Shown here: positions 56,360-64,000 of the stretch, piece by piece
How positions within the stretch are numbered: position 1 is the stretch's first letter
Layout: the number at the start of each line of letters is the position of its first letter
Assembly (NCBI GenBank): GCA_958450325.1
Contig: OY288247.1
Coordinates: 55,183,701 to 55,247,700, forward strand
DNA: 64,000 nt
Direction: 5' to 3'
From: Agrostemma githago
Taxonomy: Eukaryota; Streptophyta; Magnoliopsida; Caryophyllales; Caryophyllaceae
Program-made: the position numbers and the translations under genes
The notes under the pieces: model-generated
Told to the model about the DNA's origin: nothing
The model's input: the letters and a program-made list of their open reading frames with translations, nothing else
Database searches by the model: none

Positions 56360-57970
56360 TGATAATTGTAGTATGTAGTGCCTAATTTGTTGTGTATTGG
56401 TCCCATTTTCCTTGTGGAATCGCTCCTTGGGAGCGGTTTATGGGCTACTCATGCTTCCTCTAGTTCGTTTCAGGTTCCCGAGACCATTCATGAAGAATTG
56501 GAACAATTCCGACTCGTTTCATACACTTTTTGGAGCCAACAAAGTGAAGGAACGATCATTCGATGCCTTGGATTCGATCCCGAGACCTTGAGACCCGATC
56601 CCGAGCCCCTAGGACTCGATCCCGAGTCCCGAGAGTCGATGAGAAACCCATGAGAAGCAAAGAGGGACTTCAAAGATCATATTGGAGGCCTACAAGACCC
56701 ATCCCCGTCGGGAAGGACCTCATCCCGTCCGGGATGAGGTGCACAAATGCGAAGGTTTCTGTTTTGGGTCCGTCCCGGTCGGGATCACTCCGTCCCGGTC
56801 GGGACCATTTCGTTCCGGTCGGGATGATCCTGCTGAATCCCGTGTTTGATTCTTTTCTCCTCCTTCACTCTTGTAACCTTATAAATACTCCTCCCTTGTA
56901 TTGTTGAAGCATCTTACATTACCCTAGACTCTCTTAGGCCTCTCTTTAACATTAAAAACCCTAGATTAGTGTTCCTCTCATTAGTTTAATCTTCCTTTAA
57001 TCTTTAGTTAACCTTTGTAATTAGTCTTGTATTAAGGAGATTCTTGAAGATTATTCCAAGCTTGACAACCTTGGACTTTTATTTGGGTTTCTTATTAATT
57101 CAAGTTCTCATCTTTTTCATCCTCTTGTAGTTGGTATAATCTTTTTCTCTTGTTCTTGGTTTATTCATCAAGTTTGAATCTTTACATATTGTTCATGTCT
57201 TGTTTGTTCATTATGGATGTTTTGATTATTATGTCTATTCCTCTTGTTAGTCTTAGTTTTGATTTCATTATGAGTGAGTAGATTCCTTGTGGGGTTAGTA
57301 GGGGGATTAAGTGTGGATTATGGGTGATTAGGGTTTAAATGTGGGTAAAGATGATTCCTTTGTTGCTAGTCACTTATTGGGCACACTATGTGTTTGTTGT
57401 ATTGCTTGTGTGGGTAGTAGTGGTCAATGCTTCTCATACTTGTTCTCTTCTTCTCATTGTGTATTCGATTGGTGGTTGAATGTTTGTGTTTTGAGTAGCA
57501 TCTTGCATGAATATTCGGGTCTAGTCTTAGACACGAGAGTTCGGACTTTGGCTTTGGCGCGAGAGCGCAAACCGACCTTAGTGACCAAGAGACACCTACA
57601 CCCTTGATTACCCAACCATCCTACTACACTTATGAACCCAACCTAACCCTACTCCTTCCCAATATTTGATTTCTCTACCTCTTTAGCCATCTTCTCAAGT
57701 TTAATAGTCCCCTTAGTCTTTAGTTGTTCATTAGTTCTTGTTATAGCTAGTTCATTGTTAGTCTAGTTTATACCTCTTCAACCATCATAGTTTGTCAAGT
57801 ATCGTCTTCTTTTTGTTTGTTTGTGTGACTTAGCCTTGTTTCTAGGTAGACCTAGTCTGGACACCTTTTAACCGTCTCTGAGGACACGACCCGACTTACC
57901 CTAGCTACCGTTAGGATTAGTTGGACTATAGTACTTGACGGTGGAGACCCACGGCAAATCCCTACCATCA
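56360..57970 (+). mobile_element. I: solo LTR related to the F family
   Basis: 1611 bp, TGATAATTGTAGTATG to CCCTACCATCA, flanked by GGTAG/GATAG, with no internal sequence. Its first ~500 bp match the minus strand of the F LTR (for example TTGTGGAATCGCT and the palindromes), so it is a related subfamily in opposite orientation. TATA box CTTATAAATA at 56878-56887; palindromes 56702-56827. The open frames inside (56378-56653, 57341-57607) are not genes. Confidence 0.9.
56702..56827. repeat. Palindrome cluster in solo LTR I
   Basis: ACCTCATCCCG-TC-CGGGATGAGGT has perfect 11-bp arms. Also GTCCCG-GT-CGGGAT, GTCCCG-GT-CGGGAC, TTCCGG-TC-GGGAT. It lies ~50 bp upstream of the TATA box. Confidence 0.88.
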
Positions 57971-57975
57971 GATAG

Positions 57976-59501
57976 CTAGGGTAAGTCGGGTCGATCCACA
58001 GGACGGGGTGTCAGACTAAGGTGTGCTACGGTCTAAGGCTAGGTTCGAGAGAAACTAACTAAGATGATGGCTAAGGTGAACTAATGACTAAGCTAAACAA
58101 ATAACTAATGATAAATGGAAGCTAATAAAGCAATAAGAAGAAACTAGGGCTAGGTCGGGTTCATGGATGTCAAGGAGATCAAAAGGAGGAAACGGGGGTT
58201 ACTAGCATGCTTTCGTGGCCTAGGTTACGATCGGGATCTCGCTACTTAAACGGCCTAGGGGTCGTCCTCACCACACTCTCGCTACTATTGAGGTAACCAA
58301 ACCAACCAACCAAACACACACATACAAGAGAAGAGGCAAGAAAAACAAGGATTGATCATCTCGAGTCTCACAAGCATTTCATCGAACATGTGGAGTGCAA
58401 GGCAAAAAGGAAACGACAAAAACAACAACTAGTACCACCCATCTCACCCTAATCATCCCTAATCACACCCAATCCCCCTACTAACCCTAGGGGATAACTA
58501 CTCAAACATATCTAAACTTAAACTAACACAAACAAGAGAAAACATCAATATGAGAACTACAACGTTCAATATGAAGATGAAACTAGCAAGAACAACAAAC
58601 AAATGATAAAGATTGAAATTTGAATGATAAGCAAAGATTAAAGGAAAAGAGTAGAGAGATATTATACCAAACTAATAATGAGATGAAAAGATGAAAACTT
58701 GTATAGAAAGAACACCCAAAACCTCCAACAATGTTGTCAAGATTGAATGGATTCTTCAAGAGGTCTCTTAATACAAGAATAACTAACTAGATTAAGGAGT
58801 AATTAAGGACTAATCTACACTAATCTAAGCTAATCTAACCTAAAGTAGTCTAGGGTTTAGTGGGTAATTAAAAGTAAAGCATAAGATAGTGTAACAATAC
58901 AAGAGGGGGGGGGTATTTATAAGGTTACAAGAGTGAAGGAGAAGAAAAGAAAGAGTCACGGCTACAGCTGCTCCTTCCCGGCCGGGAAGGTGGTGGTCCC
59001 GACCGGGAAGGATTTGGTCCCGACCGGGATCATGCATAACACCGGGCGGTGTTATGCTCTTCCCGGTCGGAAAGCTTCCTTCCCGGTCAGGACGGCCCAT
59101 CAGAAGACACTTCTTTCTTGCACTCCTTCCCGACCGGGAAGGATACTCTTCCCGCCCGGGAACGGTCTTGTAGGCCTCCAATATGATCCTAAAGGTCCCT
59201 ATTTGCTCTTAATAGGCTTCTCATCGATTCTCGGTGCTCGGGATCGAGTCTAAAGGCCTCGGGAAGGGGTCCCAAGGTCTCGGGATCGAGTCTAAGCCAC
59301 CGAGTGATCGTCGCTTCTCTTCGATGGCTCCAAAAGTGTCGGAAACAAGTCAGAATCGTTCCATTTCTCCAATATTGGTCTTAGGAACCTAAAACAAGCT
59401 AGAAGAAGCGTAAGTAGCCTCGAAAACCACTCCAAATAGCGATTCCACAAGAGAAACCGGGACCAAACACAACAAATAAGCACTACAAAACACACTTATC
59501 A
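57976..59501 (-). repeat. 5' LTR of F, part 2
   Basis: It contains the empty target site of E (..CAAACATATCTAAAC.. at ~58505), TATA CTTATAAATA (minus) at 58914-58923 and the palindrome cluster 58974-59162, where AACACCG-GG-CGGTGTT has perfect 7-bp arms. Minus start TGATAAGTGTG at 59501. Confidence 0.92.
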
Positions 59502-59506
59502 TGTGG

Positions 59507-59821
59507 TCGGGTTATCGATGGTAAAGGTACCCAAGAATTCACAAGTCAAGTCTTTATTTGTGCAAGGCACAAAATTAAGTAGCTTACTAGTACCAATCCT
59601 AGACGATAACTCTCTCTCATATCGTCCTCAATTCCTAAAAGTTCCATTGTGAATGGTAAAGGCCACCTTGTGCTCTGAAAAGCCTTTTCAGAGAAGGTTT
59701 GAGCCAAGGGTGGATTAGGACAAGGTGAAAGTTTAGGCTTACAAGAAGTAGAACGTTTAGAAGTATTAGAGGTCGAAGCTATACATTGTTTACGCGCGAC
59801 TCGTTGGGCTCTTGTCTCCAT
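59507..59821 (-). pseudogene. ATHILA-type ORF of H, N-terminal part
   Basis: ATG 59821 (METRAQRVARKQCIAS). ~50-75: FQSTRWPLPFTMELLGIEDD, equivalent to TRFIDRDAMRTLGLD in E. A frameshift near 59575-59590 moves the reading to TNKDLTCEFLGTFTIDN, which runs straight across the F insertion into 36315. One frameshift is the only lesion I see in the ~330-residue ORF. Confidence 0.7.
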
Positions 59822-60166
59822 AATAATAATTGCAAGAGAAATCCCAAAACTTTAGCTCTTCCCTCTTCAAAAACCCAAGGAAATAATCACCTAGTTGAAA
59901 TGGAATTGTGAATGGAGGTTTGAATGTGAATGGGTATGGAAGGTGGTTTGATGTGTTTATGATGGGTGAAAATGTGGAGTGAATTGTGAGGTAAAAGGGT
60001 GATATAAATAAGGGTGGTTGGGAGGGAAAGTGAAAGTTTTAAAGTTGGTGGTAAAAATTTGGTGTAAAAATTTTTGGAGGGAAAGTTATGTGTGGTAAAT
60101 ATGAAGGAGGGAATTGAAATTGTAGTGAGGATGTGTGCTTTAGATGATTCATTCAAGCCTATGCCG
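59822..60166 (-). promoter_or_regulatory. Leader and possible internal promoter of the ATHILA-type ORF of H
   Basis: Minus strand C/A-rich stretch with TATA-like TTATTTATATC at ~60001-60012, about 180 bp before the ATG and ~155 bp after the palindrome cluster. The order cluster - TATA-like - leader - ATG resembles the LTR promoters of E, F and I. Inference only. Confidence 0.35.
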
Positions 60167-60400
60167 CCGGGTGAAATTTCACCCGGTCAAGCACCACCGG
60201 GTGAAATTTCACCCGACGGATTTTTTGTCGTGAAAATCATTTTCTGCCATTTTTCCCACCGGGTGAAATTTCACCCGGTCAAAATCTCACCGGGCGAAAT
60301 TTCGCCCGGTGGCAACTTCATCAATCTCGGCAATTCTGGCTACTTTCCGTAGGGCGAAGTTTTGTCCGGTCAGGTCTCACCGGGCGAAATTTCGCCCGAC
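60167..60400. repeat. Palindrome cluster of H (20-bp palindromes)
   Basis: CCGGGTGAAATTTCACCCGG at 60167-60186 and 60259-60278; same with one end changed at 60197-60216; CCGGGCGAAATTTCGCCCGG at 60290-60309; nearly the same at 60380-60399; a degenerate copy at ~60351-60369. T-to-C in the left arm is paired with A-to-G in the right arm. Confidence 0.95.
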
Positions 60401-60689
60401 GGTCTTGTATTCTTCGTTTTTCTGCCTTGCCATTTCATGGCTCTTCAACAATCACCTAAAGATTCAAATATTGACTCGACTCACATTACATAATCAATAT
60501 CTCCCACAAACATGCTTTTGGTCTTCAATTTGGCTTCATAACTTCTCCAAAAAGCGTGATCTTCATCCAAATTAAGTGCTCCATGGCGAAATCCAATTTC
60601 AACCATTCTTCTCAAGCTAACAAACTAATAACACAAATAAATATAATACATATGTACAAGGAGGTTACTGAGGATACCACCAAACCTAC
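60401..60689 (-). other. Spacer of H between pol and palindrome cluster
   Basis: A/T-rich, no gene seen. Confidence 0.5.
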
Positions 60690-60799
60690 TCCAATTTCGA
60701 GAGGGGGTTAGACATCGCTCCCCAATGGGAGCTCACCAAGCTTCATGGTAGCGAAGGTCTCACGAACGTGACCGGGGTGATAAATCTTCAAACGTTGTC
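60690..60799 (-). pseudogene. End of pol of H
   Basis: Minus strand QRLKIYHPGHVRETFATMKL, matching VNGQRLKLYNEG at the end of E pol. Truncated by J at 60800. Confidence 0.6.
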
Positions 60800-60819
60800 C
60801 ACTACAAGAAAAGGTGCCC

Positions 60820-61150
60820 CAGGCGTCCACCTAGTGGCCACCGACAGTGGACGTTATAAGCAAACGGGCGTCCGCAAACAGATGTTAGAAAGCGGAAGCC
60901 ACGACCCCTCGCCCATTTTTTAAACGGGCGTCCACTATTGGACGCCAAGAGAAATGGCGACCGACAGTCCACGCCATGGATGGCGTCCGACTGTGGTTGC
61001 CAGGAGTCCCAGATGGTGTCCACCGTCGGACGTCAGGGCCCTTAAGTTGGCGTCGGACTGTGGACGCCATCTGGGGACTTCTGGCAACCACAGTCGGACG
61101 CCAGTCTAGCTTCCCCTGGCGTCTGTTATGGCGTCCGTTATCGGACGTTA
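60820..61150. repeat. Subterminal repeat region of J
   Basis: Many GCGTCC / GGACGC motifs in both directions. 60982-61034 and 61049-61102 are near-perfect inverted repeats of ~53 bp with a 14-bp loop. In En/Spm-type elements such regions bind the element-encoded TnpA-like protein. Confidence 0.8.
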
Positions 61151-61428
61151 TTTACGCTGTTGCATGGCCGTAAACATGCGTTCAATGTCTAGCCAAAACC
61201 TGCAATATAAACCACATCCACAACACTCAACCAACCACAAATGTGGACTATCCACAATACCTCAACCTCATTCACTCTCAGTCAACCAAAACACTTCATC
61301 TCTCGACTCATTTCTGCTGAAAAAACTTATATAAAAAAATAACATACGGTTTGAAGATACACAAATATAAACTAGTTAGAAGATACATAATCCGCAAATT
61401 AAGTTACAACAACAGCAACAAAAAACAA

Positions 61429-63095
61429 TCAGCAAACTGTGAAGCTAGCTGCAGCACCAGAGTTACCACCACCATCACCAAATGGGTCTCTGTCGTCTGG
61501 AGGGGATGGGGGACGACCTTGGTTGCAATTTCTGAACATGGCCTGAAACATGGCCATCTGTTCCTGCATCTTCTTTATGTTCTCGGCCTGGTCCTTCAGC
61601 TGCTGCTGCTGGGCCGTCAGCTGTTCCTTCATGGCGTCCTTCTCCGGGTCGGGTTGCTGAGATCCAGCCGGCGTGTACTCCATTTGTGTGCAGGTGCTGA
61701 GACGCGGTGTGGGAGGTGTGAAGTACATACCGTGTGCATTTCCTACACCGTACACACTACCTTTCTTGTAACCATTGGCGACCTTGAACCAAGTCTCATT
61801 CGGGTCGACTTCCTCAACATCAGGATCAGCCTCGAGTCTCGCTAGCTCTTCTTGGTAGGAGTCCTGCGTCGTACAGAACAACGATTTCAATTGAAGTTAT
61901 TATTAGATGAAACCATCGAAGATAGTTATCTACCAACTAAAGTCGATTTATTTGAAATAGTTAGTACTCACCTAGAGCGCCTGATCCTTTTTCGTCTTAA
62001 AGGTAGTCCCTTTGTCATCGGTCTGCCCATGCATGTCGAAGAATATCTCCACCGCGGTTGGCAGCCTCCCGAGCTCAGCTTGCATCTATTAAATGAGTAC
62101 GAATGTTATTAGGTGAATATAAATTATGCGAAAATATTTTCCGATTATTCAAGTAAGAGTACGGTATTAATTAGTAGAAATCATACCCTCTTGGCACGAC
62201 TGAAAGAAGACTGAGAACCACGATGATGTGTCGGGTTTGCGTGGCCCTCATGCTCACAGTCGGCAAGTTTGTTCTTCTGGGCCCTTTCAGACCTGACCTT
62301 AAAGTCCTTCTTGTCGTGGTACGCGACCCATCTCTCCAATGCTTCACCTAAAATATGACGACCCAATATATTATTTAATACAGTGAAATATTGAAGTTAG
62401 ACTGTTTGTTAAAATTGATTACCAAAATAAAAGCAACACCTTTAAGGTCCTTTAGCGGAGTCCCCCGCGTGCGTCGTTTATTCATCACACAAGTGAAATG
62501 TCGTGTGCACGCCTCATTGTACCGGCTCCAGACCCTTCCCTCTAACTCGGGTGCCCAACTGAACTTCATCTACACAATCAAGGAGGATTAATAATTAGTA
62601 GCAAAATTATTTACAAAGTCCTCATTATAAATTAAAAACTCGGTAGCAAAACAATCCACATACCCGGAATTGGTTGAACCACCACTGCCGTACCTCCTCC
62701 GGCACCTGAGACCAACAGACATACCCCTGTCCTTTGTCGACCATGTAGCTGGTAGTACAGCCTCTGACAACATCTTTATGGAGAAACCTGCACCGAGTCC
62801 AGAAGCACATATATGTACAAAATCATACAAGATGTAGTCCAAAAATAAACATGTTATAAACGAATAATCAACAGGTTAGATTATATTACCATGTGCCTGT
62901 AGGTTTGAGAATCACCCGACCGGCATCGTCCTTATCCAGCTTTTCCACCTGCCCCTGCTGCTGCTCCTACTCCTCATGCTCATCGGTATGCTCCGGTATC
63001 GTTTCGGGAATCACTTCCTCCTCCTGCTGTGTGGTCGACGTCTGAGCAGACCTACTACCCTCACCACGTTTTCTGGTCGATCTACTGCCTGCCAT
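61429..63095 (-). pseudogene. J gene 2: Transposase_24 (Ptta/En/Spm) protein, multi-exon
   Basis: Minus strand, start ATG 63095 (MAGSRSTRKRGEGS). Exons by splice signals: ~63095-62893; ~62800-62665 (YVCWSQVPEEVRQWWFNQF); ~62570-62440 (RHFTCVMNKRRTRGTPLKD); ~62348-62186 (FKVRSERAQKNKLADCEHEG); ~62090-61972 (ELGRLPTAVEIFFDMHGQTD); 61863-61429 (DPNETWFKVANGYKKGSVYG, then a Gln-rich coiled coil and acidic tail). The order WW..F, F..S..A..N, DPNE.W..V..G..KG.VYG is that of PF03004. Such proteins bind subterminal repeats (TnpA role). One in-frame TAG near 62970 in exon 1; the rest looks intact. Confidence 0.75.
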
Positions 63096-63336
63096 TATCT
63101 TCACCTTGCAACAAATTAAACAATGTTAACAACAACTAACGACTACATTCTAACTTGATTTAAGTAATGTACCAAATAAGTAGCACAGTGACCTAGTCAT
63201 GTAATCATCAATATAACTTACTACAACAACTCGCTTAGTCATCTTCACTGTCGTTATTGTCTTCAGCCTCATCCTCCTCAGTCTGATCCTCCTCCTCCGT
63301 CTCCTCGCCCTCCACTTGATCGTCCTCCCAATTGCC

Positions 63337-63969
63337 TTATTCGTGTCCGTCATCCTCCTCAAGGATCTCTGGTACATCCATAACCTGGTAATCTCCTTGT
63401 ACGTCCTCAAAATCTTCCTCTGCCCCTTTATCCTGATCTTCTTCTTCGGAGAATATGGCCTCTTCAATAGAAGATAAGCGTGTACCAGTTGAAACAGCTT
63501 CTTCCTGGAACAGAGAACTGTCTATTTGTCCCCGTGGTTTAGTTCTAAAGACTGCCCACCATTGACTTTGATTTCTGTCATTTTTTGTGTAAGGAGAAGG
63601 AGCAAAATAAACTTGCTTCGCCTGATGGGCGAGTATGAACGGATCGTACATAGGAAATTTCTTTGTGTGATTAACTTCCACAATCTTGTAACGTTCATGC
63701 ACTCGGGTCCCGTTGACGGAGCTGTCTTTCCACTCACATTTGAAAACCACAGCTCTATACGCTCGTTCTTTGCCGGCATAACAAAGCTTAAAAATGTCCT
63801 CCAAAATACCATAGTACTCATCACCATCAAGAGATGACACACTCACACCAAAATTGCATCTAGCCTTGTTCTTCCCGTAGTTGAATGTGTGGACATTGAA
63901 CCCATTCACCGAGTATCGTTTCCAGGTTTTAACCGCTCGCACTGGACCAAATGCCAAACTTCTAACCAA
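63337..63969 (-). CDS. J gene 1: TnpD-type transposase, C-terminal part with DUF4216
   Basis: 210-codon minus-strand frame open to the window side; the ATG at 63969 is probably internal. Residues ~30-130: FNYGKNKARCNFGVSVSSLD, GDEYYGILEDIFKLCYAGKE, VVFKCEWKDSSVNGTRVHER, KQVYFAPSPYTKNDRNQSQW match the DUF4216 pattern (PF13952) found at the C-terminal end of CACTA transposases. Acidic C-terminal tail (SIEEAIFSEEEDQDKGAEED). It comes before the PF03004-type gene on the same strand. No stops in the visible part. Confidence 0.8.
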   Translation of the reverse strand: MVRSLAFGPVRAVKTWKRYSVNGFNVHTFNYGKNKARCNFGVSVSSLDGDEYYGILEDIFKLCYAGKERAYRAVVFKCEWKDSSVNGTRVHERYKIVEVNHTKKFPMYDPFILAHQAKQVYFAPSPYTKNDRNQSQWWAVFRTKPRGQIDSSLFQEEAVSTGTRLSSIEEAIFSEEEDQDKGAEEDFEDVQGDYQVMDVPEILEEDDGHE

Positions 63970-64000
63970 GTCATCATGTATGTCTAAGGAAACTACGTGA

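Larger units (their letters stand above)
36316..59501 (-). mobile_element. F: pol-less Athila-type LTR element, host of three nested insertions
   Basis: The 3' LTR spans 36316-49038 (interrupted by E), the 5' LTR 56295-59501 (interrupted by I), and a primer site lies at 56274-56291. Target duplication TGTGG is present on both sides (36311-36315, 59502-59506). After subtracting E, G and I it is ~7.9 kb with LTRs of ~1587 and ~1591 bp. The internal region carries one acidic/Gln-rich frame (52137-53487) and no protease, RT or integrase, so F is non-autonomous. The primer site, LTR style and 3' region place it with Athila; the insertion point is inside the ATHILA-type ORF of H. Confidence 0.9.
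59507..60799 (-). mobile_element. H: Athila-type element, piece right of F
   Basis: On the minus strand: end of pol (60799 to ~60690), spacer, palindrome cluster (60400-60167), leader with a TATA-like stretch (~60001-60012), and the start of the ATHILA-type ORF (59821). It is cut by F at 59501/36316 and by CACTA J at 60800. Confidence 0.8.
60800..64000 (-). mobile_element. J: CACTA (En/Spm-type) DNA transposon, one end
   Basis: Terminal sequence CACTACAAGAAAA at 60800, the hallmark end of CACTA elements, followed by subterminal GCGTCC/GGACGC repeats (60820-61140). Two genes on the minus strand: a Transposase_24-type gene (61429-63095) and the end of a TnpD-type transposase (63337-63969). The other terminus and most of the transposase lie beyond the window. 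GTC (60797-60799) would be one half of the 3-bp target duplication. Confidence 0.9.

Noticed and set aside
57341..57607. 88-codon frame in solo LTR I
   Set aside because: Inside an LTR, no motif, no equivalent in the related F LTR.
60074..60352. Pro/Gly/Ser frame over the H palindromes
   Set aside because: Periodic residues (SPGEISPG) result from the palindrome repeats; not conserved with E or F.
1..64000. Host genes
   Set aside because: Every long frame is explained by Gag, Pol, ATHILA-type, antisense accessory or CACTA proteins; nothing else has codon-level evidence.

Overview
The window is repeat-only DNA of a large flowering-plant genome. I see no host protein gene, rRNA, tRNA gene or CRISPR array; every recognisable coding stretch belongs to a transposable element. 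The mix of Tat-lineage Ty3/gypsy elements (Ogre-like and Retand-like), Athila elements, a chromodomain Ty3/gypsy element and a CACTA transposon fits a repeat-rich eudicot. A Caryophyllales or Silene-like genome is possible but the sequence does not prove it.

Left half (1-34350) is a stack of insertions. An Ogre-like LTR fragment K (122-1158, + strand) is cut by Ogre-like element A (1159-7256, - strand, 3' LTR 1159-3309). A is cut by Ogre-like element B (7257-18807, + strand, 5' LTR 7257-9425, tRNA-Arg-type primer site at 9429). B carries decayed gag and RNaseH-integrase, then two genes on the opposite strand, then a tandem array. Chromovirus remnant C (18808-34350, - strand) abuts the B array. 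A complete Retand-like element D (19869-31873, - strand, 692-bp LTRs, target duplication ATAAT) sits inside the LTR of C. D has gag-pol with lesions in RT and integrase, a 124-bp tandem array, and two antisense genes, each with its own TATA-like box.

Right half (34350-60799) is a nest of Athila-type elements. Element H (- strand) is interrupted inside its ATHILA-type ORF by the pol-less element F (36316-59501, - strand, target duplication TGTGG). F contains three younger insertions: an almost complete Athila E in its 3' LTR (36915-48045, + strand, CATAT), a collapsed LTR-LTR structure G (53488-56055, ATGGT), and a solo LTR I in its 5' LTR (56360-57970). From 60800 to the window edge, CACTA transposon J has inserted into the pol 3' end of H; it carries a Transposase_24-type gene and the DUF4216 end of a TnpD-type transposase.

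The most unusual signal is shared by the Athila-type elements. Each carries a cluster of short inverted repeats whose sequence is specific to the element (CCGGCCGG in E, TTCCCG-NN-CGGGAA in F and I, ATAGTCG-NN-CGACTAT in G, a 20-bp palindrome in H). In the LTRs the cluster lies just upstream of the TATA box. In E, F and H the same motif recurs internally, after the gag or pol region and, in E and H, just before the ATHILA-type ORF. Arm bases change in compensating pairs, so the symmetry is kept while the sequence drifts. The antisense gene cassettes of the two Tat-type families are the second notable feature.
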